Assembly (NCBI GenBank): GCA_032622095.1
Contig: CP136065.1
Location: 112,135,195-112,199,194 of the forward strand
Direction of reading: 5' to 3'
From: Siphonodentalium dalli
Taxonomy: Eukaryota; Mollusca; Scaphopoda; Gadilida; Siphonodentaliidae
Length of the DNA stretch: 64,000 nt
Part shown: piece after piece, positions 57,435-64,000 of the stretch
Position numbering within the stretch: the first letter of the stretch is position 1
How the letters are laid out: each line of letters begins with the position of its first letter
Program-made: the position numbers and the translations under genes
The notes under the pieces: model-generated
Told to the model about the DNA's origin: nothing
Seen by the model: the letters and a program-made list of their open reading frames with translations, nothing else
The model's database searches: none

Positions 57435-58761
57435 GGCCTAAAAAAAATACCTTTGTTTCCGGTAACGGAGGGCCAAAAAATAGGGTGGGGGGTAAACTTT
57501 TTTTTTTTTAAATTCCCATAAGATACAAAGTATTAATAGCCCTAAATGTGTTTTATATACAGGTATACTATGTATACAATTTATCTGGATATAATATTGT
57601 AAATGAACTCTTAAGGCACTGTATTTTATAATCTTTTATTTCAAATTTTATTAGTTTTTGCCATAAGGCTTGGCAATAACAGGAGTCAGACCGCTTTTAA
57701 ATTTGTACACATCTCGCATATTGGAGTGAGTCTTGAATCTTTGTCTCAAGGAAGCTTTCACCACATCACCACCTTCTCCACATTGGACACAAGTGTCTGC
57801 TTCGCCGATATCAGAACCCTTTGGTATTTTGGGAAAGGGTCCGGGGCCCATGCGATTGGGAAAAATAAATTGTGAAATTTTCGATTTGACTTAATGACAC
57901 TATCCGATGAATTTTAAAAATATGAATAAAACAACAGCATATATACCAGTTGACACTATTAAAGTCAGTGAGTACCTCTATAAATCTGATACATGGCGTG
58001 TGTACATATTCCAGCTCACACTTAGTCAGTACGTATCTATATACCTTTGATATAGACTTTATTCTAGTAGGGTAATAGAAAATATTATATACAAATTATA
58101 GTCGGGACTAATAAATTATTGCTTCTTGATATAATATATATATAGAGTTAAGTAGCTATACCATAATGATAATAACACAATGTGTTAAACTTAAAGCATA
58201 GTATTCAAACTGGTAAAAAAATCCCCACCTTCCCACATCATCAATGTTTGCATCTCATACTGGGGTTACATGTTTTAGAGCCTGCCGGTAGAAAATTTAA
58301 CTGCAAATTTATTGAGAATTTCTATGAAACAATCACTTGTCATATATGTTCAAAGTTATTTAATTTCTATTAACCAACATCCTACACATATCAATTTGGG
58401 TTAATAAACATATCCCATGCCCATGCATGGCCCATAAATCTAATTGTCTTCATTTATTTTCGGTTAAAGTTACCTATTTTCGAGGCATCCCATTTTTGGA
58501 TGTCAGTTGGCCCAATAACCCCAGTTTGGTGTGTTTTGTGAGCGAGATTTTGCAAGTTAATTGGTCTAACGACTCATTGAATTAAAGTCAGTAACTTAAA
58601 CTAATAGAAACTGGAAGAATAAATTCAAGTTGGGAGAATGAGATTGGTAATTTTCAGACTGAAAGTTGTGAAAAATTCATTTTGCAAATAAAAAGTTTAC
58701 GGTGGGCGGTCCGGCGAGCAGGGGGGCGGGTTACTGGAAACAAAGGTATTTTTTTTAGGCC
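57435..58761. mobile_element. Harbinger-like element, 1.3 kb
   Basis: Terminal inverted repeats GGCCTAAAAAAAATACC, TTTGTTTCC(G/A)GTAAC at both ends. Flanks are TTA (57432-57434, 58762-58764). TTA target duplications fit PIF/Harbinger. It holds one short protein-like frame (57651-57851, minus) but no DDE transposase. A one-ended copy is at 12339-12730, and a cousin with similar termini is at 32024-34149. Confidence 0.8.
57651..57851 (-). pseudogene. Protein-like ORF inside the Harbinger-like element
   Basis: 66 codons, minus strand: MGPGPFPKIPKGSDIGEADT, CVQCGEGGDVVKASLRQRF, KTHSNMRDVYKFKSGLTPVI, then AKPYGKN and stop. The CVQCGEGGDVV part has a Cys pair, and the rest is of ordinary protein composition. 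I do not recognise the family. It could be a piece of the parent transposon's accessory protein or a captured host exon. Confidence 0.35.
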
Positions 58762-59428
58762 TTATCAACAATGTAGCGTTGGAGGTATGTAATGAAAATA
58801 ATTATCAGGTGTTTAAAATGAAAATTAGCAAACAAACAAAAAGGCAAAAAAATCTTCATTTCGTAACTACACCCCTTTTAACTAGATAAATTTGCATCAT
58901 CAATGCCAAAAATTGCAAAATGGGCAAGTAATGTACAAAAATTTACCATAAATGTAATTGTGTAGTACATGTAGTATTCCAACATTTTTCTCACCCAAAT
59001 AGCATCAAGATGACATTTCAAAACTTTAAAACTGCAATGTTGTCTTTTAGTCATGTCCCTTGCCGCCAAGTTTAGCTATTAGTCACTCTCAGAACACAGA
59101 AATAAATAGGAACTACTGAGTCACCTTCAATGTACAATGACTATAAAATCAATATCAATATCAATATCAATATCCCAGAACTGACAGTTCTTCTCATTCA
59201 ATTTCCATACCCCTCTTGAATCTAATCATCCCTTGGCTGTCGCTAGTGTTGGTGGATAGGTGCTATATATATATTTAGCGATAACGCAAACAAAACATGT
59301 GTTTCTACGCAGATAATTATACATTCCGGATTATGTGACATCATGGTTTACGTCAATATATCTGCAAACCTCGTTGAAAGGGTAACTTAAGGGTTCATAA
59401 TATATGTTTTGTTCTGTTTTAATTTCAG
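58762..59428. other. PHKA intron 6, last part
   Basis: Holds a short TATCAA microsatellite near 59148-59175 and nothing else recognised. Confidence 0.5.
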
Positions 59429-59470
59429 GCAATTCTGCACTCAATGTTGCCAAGAGAATCCTTTTCTAAG
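59429..59470 (+). CDS. PHKA: PHKA exon 7 (14 codons)
   Basis: AILHSMLPRESFSK in phase 0, between acceptor aatttcag and donor gtatat. It fits the family stretch (S/A)IL.S.LPR.S.SKE, which spans the border to exon 8 (EIDAGLLS). Such a short exon would be missed without the protein match. Confidence 0.93.
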
Positions 59471-59883
59471 GTATATATAATTGTACTTCCACTTATCAGC
59501 TTTCAGTTGTCTTCCTCCCTAATAACAATCGTTGCATAGTTTGAAAGGAAGTATCTTGACAGTTATGGAATTTTGTAGGTATTTATTTGATAACTCTTCA
59601 ATTATTTGGGGGTACACGAAGAAGTATGGCCTTCAATGTCATGAAGTTAACTCTTTCACTGCCGATCGTGACTATCTCTAGCTATCACATTGTTACCAAT
59701 AATATAAAATGGAAACTCAAATACAGCAACCTACCCAATATGATATGTTCATCAAATGCTTGTAACATAATGAAGTCGGAAAATACCCAAAACATACGGC
59801 CAGACTGGTGTTATATGTAGATCCAAGATGGCCACCAAGGTCACGTGACCAATTTGAGGTGGCCAATGTGGCTCCAACATATA

Positions 59884-60022
59884 AGAAATGAACAGCGGTT
59901 TCAATGTGGTCATGGGATTTTGACCGCGAGAAAAATTCAGCAAGCTGCGGGGTTCATGCGGAGTTTGCTGATTTTTTATCGCGGTCAAAACCCATGACCA
60001 CGTTGAATCCGCCGTTTATTAT
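59884..60022. repeat. Hairpin with ~45-bp arms
   Basis: GAACAGCGG, TTTCAATGTGGTCATGGGAT, TTTGACCGCGA pairs with TCGCGGTCAAAACCCATGAC, CACGTTGAATCCGCCGTT across a loop of about 45 bases. It is probably a MITE. Behind it 60110-60250 is a degenerate array of TATTTCGC(T) words. Confidence 0.65.
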
Positions 60023-60307
60023 TTATATTTATATACTTACGCTCTTTAAAACACTTCTCCAAATATGTCCGTTATTTCGTCAAAAAAACGTTTTCAAATA
60101 TCTCCGTTATTTAGTTTATAAAAAGAATTTCCTATTTCTATATTTCGCTCTATATTTCGCCCTATTTCGCTATTTCGCTGTATTTTCCTATTTCGATTTT
60201 TCATGCTATTTCGCTGTATTTTCATATTTCGCTTTTTCGTTGTATTTCATAATTCGATAATTGGCTATATTTGACATATTATGGGATAGATAGATAGATA
60301 ATTTTTT

Positions 60308-60899
60308 GTGCCACCGCACACGCTGCGATTAAAATCATAAGTGGGGAAAATCACAGGAGGAAGCATCCAATGCGCATGCCCACGACAATATCGTTGCCAA
60401 ATCGTAGCAATCAAGCACTGTTTGATTTTACCAGGAAAATCGTGGCGTGACCTTGGCAACGCGCACGATCGTAGCTGTCACATGACGGTGACCACTGTCG
60501 CACTGGTCTTGTTGTAAATACCATGAAAAGAAAAATGTTCAAAAATGGCGCAAAGTTTACAAACTTCTTGCACTTACTGTCGCAACTGTTGAAATTCAAT
60601 TGGGGCAGCTGAGCCTGTTGAGTTGACAGGTACATAAATGTCAAAATTAAAAAAATATTCAATTTCACTTGAACTTTCAACATCAACTTGTTAGTTTAGA
60701 ACATTGAGATACATGCCATATGTATTTAGTTTCATAATGCGGAGAATGTGGTATAACATTTTGCTATCATGTGCTCGATCACGTTGATAAAATTGTAGCT
60801 GCAAACATCGCAGCACCGTAGCGTCTGCGGGCAAGCTACGATTTCTCCACCTACGATTTTCCCCACTTACAATTTTAATCGTAGCGTCTGCGGTGGCAC
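60308..60899. mobile_element. MITE with GTGCCACCGCA ends, copy 1
   Basis: The left end GTGCCACCGCACACGCTGCG, ATTAAAATCATAAGTGGGG pairs with the right end CCCCACTTACAATTTTAATC, GTAGCGTCTGCGGTGGCAC. A second hairpin (CGTAGCGTCTGCGGGCAAGC and neighbours) lies at the right. No transposase. Confidence 0.8.
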
Positions 60900-60962
60900 T
60901 TAATGGCTAAAAGATGCCAAATTTGCAGACATATGAGCATAAGCATATATACAAAAGAGTAA

Positions 60963-61619
60963 GTGCCACCGCACATGCTGCGATTAAAATCGTAAGTGGG
61001 GAAAATCGCAGGAGGAAGCATCCAATGCGCATGCCCACGACAATATCGTAGCCAAATCTTAGCAATCAAGTACTGTTTGATTTTACCAGGAAAATCGTGG
61101 CGTGACCTTGGCAACGCGCGCGATCGTAGTTGTCACATGACCACTGTCGCACTGGTCATGTTGTAAATACCACGAAAAGAAAACATTCAAAAATGGCGCA
61201 AAGTTTACAAACTTCTTGCACTTACAAAAACGAGGCCACATTGGTGGAGATGTGGCACGTTAGGGAGTGCAGGCCTATACCACATATCAGGCAAGGAGTA
61301 GAGGGCTGCCGCAATGGTTGAAATTCAATTGGGGCAGCTGAGCCTGTTGAGTTGACAGGTACAAAAATGTCAAAATATTCAATTTCACTTGAACTTTCAA
61401 CATCAACTTGTTAGTTTATAACATTGAGATACATGCCATATGAATTTAGTTGCATAATGCAGAGATTGTTGTACAACATTCTGCTATCATGTGATCGATC
61501 ACGTTGATAAAATCGTAGCTGCAAACATCGCAGCACCGTAGCGTCTGCGGGCAAGCTACGATTTCTCCACCTACGATTTCCCCCACTTACGATTTTAATC
61601 GTAGCGTCTGCGGTGGCAC
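60963..61619. mobile_element. MITE with GTGCCACCGCA ends, copy 2
   Basis: Same orientation and nearly the same sequence as copy 1, 63 bases downstream of it. It carries an extra ~70-base insert near 61228-61310 (GGCCACATTGGTGGAGATGT). Two neighbours in the same orientation suggest local duplication or serial insertion. Confidence 0.8.
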
Positions 61620-62095
61620 TAAAACAGAGTGTGACATTCGTATAGTATAAATATAACAGGTATAGATATATAAATATAACAAGAATTCAGCTTGACAGTT
61701 CTGTAGAGGGACAAGATAGTGAATAAACCTAGCTTACTAATGACTACTAAATAGATACTCGTACCTTTATATATATATACAAACATGAAAAATCAACCCG
61801 TGCTATCCCACCCTCCTCCCTCAACAGGACTGTCATGTTGCTTAAGAGATACTAGTAAGAGAACCAACAGCTCTTACTAGTAAGAGAACCAACAGCTCTT
61901 CGCCACCTGGGATTATATGATAACCAACATTCTGATAGTCAATCGAACATCTCGTGCCACCCGTGCTCGCAATTAGATGCCACTAGCCATCCAATCGTGA
62001 AACTCGATTACATATTGTTTGCTATCAAATCCTTGGCTGACTAGATACTCAAGCAGTCGGTAAATGTCCGACAATCCCCGGTGATTTCCGGGACC
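61620..62095. other. PHKA intron 7, small tandem duplication only
   Basis: A 27-base direct duplication, ACTAGTAAGAGAACCAACAG plus CTCTT, lies at 61850-61902. No gene seen. Confidence 0.5.
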
Positions 62096-62166
62096 AATGT
62101 GTTCATAAACCTATGAACGACATTGAAAGTGACGTCACGTTACGTTCATAGGTTTATGAACGCATT
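62096..62166. repeat. Perfect-looking hairpin enclosing a CRE site
   Basis: Arms of 24 bases, AATGTGTTCATAAACCTATG plus AACG and its complement, match at 23 positions. The loop contains GTGACGTCACGT with the palindrome TGACGTCA (62130-62137), the classical cAMP-response element core. It may be a tiny MITE or a regulatory hairpin. Confidence 0.65.
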
Positions 62167-63178
62167 GAATAAGGGGGCGTGTCTACCGTAATGCTATGGG
62201 GAAATCGGAAGAGATATCAGGTGTATGTAAATATATCAATATGTCTATATGGTCCAACAACATAAGTTAGACATTTACGATATATTGAAATGTTAATGCA
62301 TTACCCGCACCTATACATGTATGTACATGGTATATGTGACCACTCACGCAAAAATTCATGGTAATCACCACAGTCACGTGACCTATTCAAATATGGGTAT
62401 ATATAGCACATTTTGTACGGGTATGGGTCCCTCCCTGAAAGATGACAACTAACGTGAGAAATAAATGTTGAGAATGACCAATTTCTGGCAATTTTCTGCT
62501 TCGATAGCACCCATATATACCCATATACGCATGAATAGGCATCAAACACAGCCATTAGTGTGTAAACCAAGATGGACGCCAAGGTCACGTGACATATATG
62601 GTGGTGGCGTGAGTGACTATGAACTTGTGATGCCTATGTCTAGTCACATATGAAGTTTCAACACATTATTCCAAGCGATACTTGTGATACCCTATGTTAC
62701 TTATATACACTTATATACACCCATAATGCTTGTATACATGTATTGTATGCTTGGCAGTGGGGAATCCGTCTGTGGTGCTGAGTGGCAGTGAAAGAGTTAA
62801 GGATTTACCATTCTCTGAACTGATCCCAACAATTTAAAGATTTCAGTGAACACAAAACAGTCTACCATAGAATTGAGTTAAACAAGGCCCAATGTGCACT
62901 TATTGATGTGTTCAAAATGATATGTCAACACCCAGAATGTATTTGAACAAAACAAAGCTACTACTTTAAACTACTTTTCGTGTCAGAACTTTCAACATTT
63001 CAGTAAACACAACACAACACAATATTTAAATATATACTGACTCATTTGAATTGATCTGTTCAAGAATGAACATAGCCAGATTTACTGTTTTATTTCTGTT
63101 GGAGAATAATGTTTCCTGTTGCTAATTTAGATATAATATCCTTGGAAGTAGCATTGATTACCCTGGCAGGCTGCATAA
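62167..63178. other. PHKA intron 7, no gene seen
   Basis: AT-rich sequence. CCAAGATGG, CGCCAAGGTCACGTGACATA near 62569-62600 echoes CCAAGATGGCCACCAAGGTC at 59822, so both probably belong to one dispersed repeat. Confidence 0.45.
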
Positions 63179-63436
63179 CCCTTTCATGACTTGAGCTGCA
63201 CTGTTGCAGCGTTAAAGATCCTGTGCCGGTGCATTCTCTTATATATCTGAGTCTAGCTTAGAGAGCCTCGCATATATAAGATAATGCACTGGCTTACAAG
63301 GTCAATGTAAATATTGTTAGGCCAATTTATTCACTTGTATATATGCGAGGCTCCCTATGGGAGACTCACATGTATAAGATAATGCATTGCCAGAGGGTTT
63401 TTGCAAAATTGCAGGAAGCTCCAGTCACGGAATGGC
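63179..63436. mobile_element. piggyBac-like MITE, worn ends
   Basis: The left end CCCTTTCATGACTTGAGCTG follows ATAA. The right end GAAGCTCCAGTCACGGAATG is followed by GCTAA rather than GGTTAA. Interior blocks CGCATATATAAGATAATGCA and GCGAGGCTCCCTATGGGAGA match the copy at 56237-56470. Confidence 0.65.
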
Positions 63437-63611
63437 TAACATTACTTTAACCCATGCTTTACTAAATACAAGTAGTCCCCTTCAGATAATAATAAAATTT
63501 CCTGAACATCCATCAACATGGATATTAGATCATTCCAATGTATACCTCTTTAACTGGGTGGGAGATTCATTTACTAACGAAAGGATTCAGTCTGTGCCAT
63601 CAACATTGCAG

Positions 63612-63716
63612 GAGATAGATGCAGGATTATTGTCTGTGATATCCTACCCAGCCTTTGCTGTAGATGAAGTCGACCTCATCAAAGAAACCATGGAATGTAT
63701 AGAAGAAAAACTTGTG
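63612..63716 (+). CDS. PHKA: PHKA exon 8
   Basis: 35 codons in phase 0 after acceptor acattgcag: EIDAGLLSVISYPAFAVDEV, DLIKETMECIEEKLV. The pattern E.DA.LLSV.S.PAFAV....L...T...I..KL fits the family. The donor is ambiguous: CTTGTGGTTTGT allows a cut before gtttgt (chosen) or three bases earlier before gtggtt. Both keep phase 0 and differ by one Val. The next exon, expected to begin near GRYGCCRF, is beyond the window; 63717-64000 shows intron only. Confidence 0.94.
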
Positions 63717-64000
63717 GTTTGTGTCCTTATATAACATAAGAAAGCATGTTTTGAATATTTGTTAACTAGAAAAGCAGAGATGAGTTCTTATTTCATTCCC
63801 TGTCATTCATTTGTAGGGATGTTCAGCAAATAAGTTTAACAAACAGCATTGTTAACTTTATTGATTTTTAAAAGTTTGTTGAAAACCTCAGAATATTGAG
63901 AAATTAACACAACTTTGAAAGATGAAAATGGTTCTATTAATGTTTGCAATAAATTTATATTAATGACTTCCCGTTTTGGGCTGGTTATATATGTAGCCAC

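Overview
The window is animal nuclear DNA with spliced genes. The coding exons are short and scattered, with GT..AG introns of 0.7 to 22 kb, and almost everything between them is transposon or satellite-like repeat. The AT-rich base composition, the repeat heads of the kind 'AGCTCACCTGAGACGAAG...GTCCGTCCGTCC' and 'TATACCCCCCGCAACGAG', and the protein matches suggest a marine invertebrate, most likely a lophotrochozoan such as a mollusc, brachiopod or phoronid. That placement is an inference, and the phylum cannot be fixed from this sequence.

Two genes are certain, both on the + strand. (1) The last three exons of EIF3F (translation initiation factor 3 subunit F) lie at 227-363, 3107-3220 and 11024-11101, with a poly(A) signal at 11146. 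(2) The first eight coding exons of the phosphorylase kinase regulatory alpha subunit (PHKA) lie at 30109-30186, 52029-52187, 52960-53176, 54051-54133, 55277-55357, 56061-56159, 59429-59470 and 63612-63716. They encode about 288 residues and the gene runs off the right edge. A possible terminal exon of an unrecognised gene sits at 15266-15507.

Layout. 0.4-11 kb: EIF3F introns holding a ~160-bp tandem repeat, a GIY-YIG nuclease relic and a ~4.3 kb fold-back whose two ~1.3 kb inverted arms enclose a ~43-bp satellite. 11-30 kb: intergenic repeats, including a hAT-like element inside a piggyBac-like MITE, a 421-bp tandem duplication, and a 2.3 kb transposon bounded by inverted arrays of seven short repeats each, whose own gene is split by a LINE. 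30.2-52.0 kb: PHKA intron 1, with two three-layer transposon nests (LINE > Harbinger-like > pogo-like at 31.7-34.8 kb; fold-back MITE > LINE > hAT at 46.6-50.6 kb), a second LINE with reverse-transcriptase remains, and a ~1.96 kb recent tandem duplication. 52-64 kb: PHKA exons 2-8, with smaller transposons in the introns.

No operon, CRISPR, phage or defence system is present. The novelty here is in mobile-element structure. Several insertions leave exact target-site duplications, so the ancestral reading frames can be seen to run across the insertion points.
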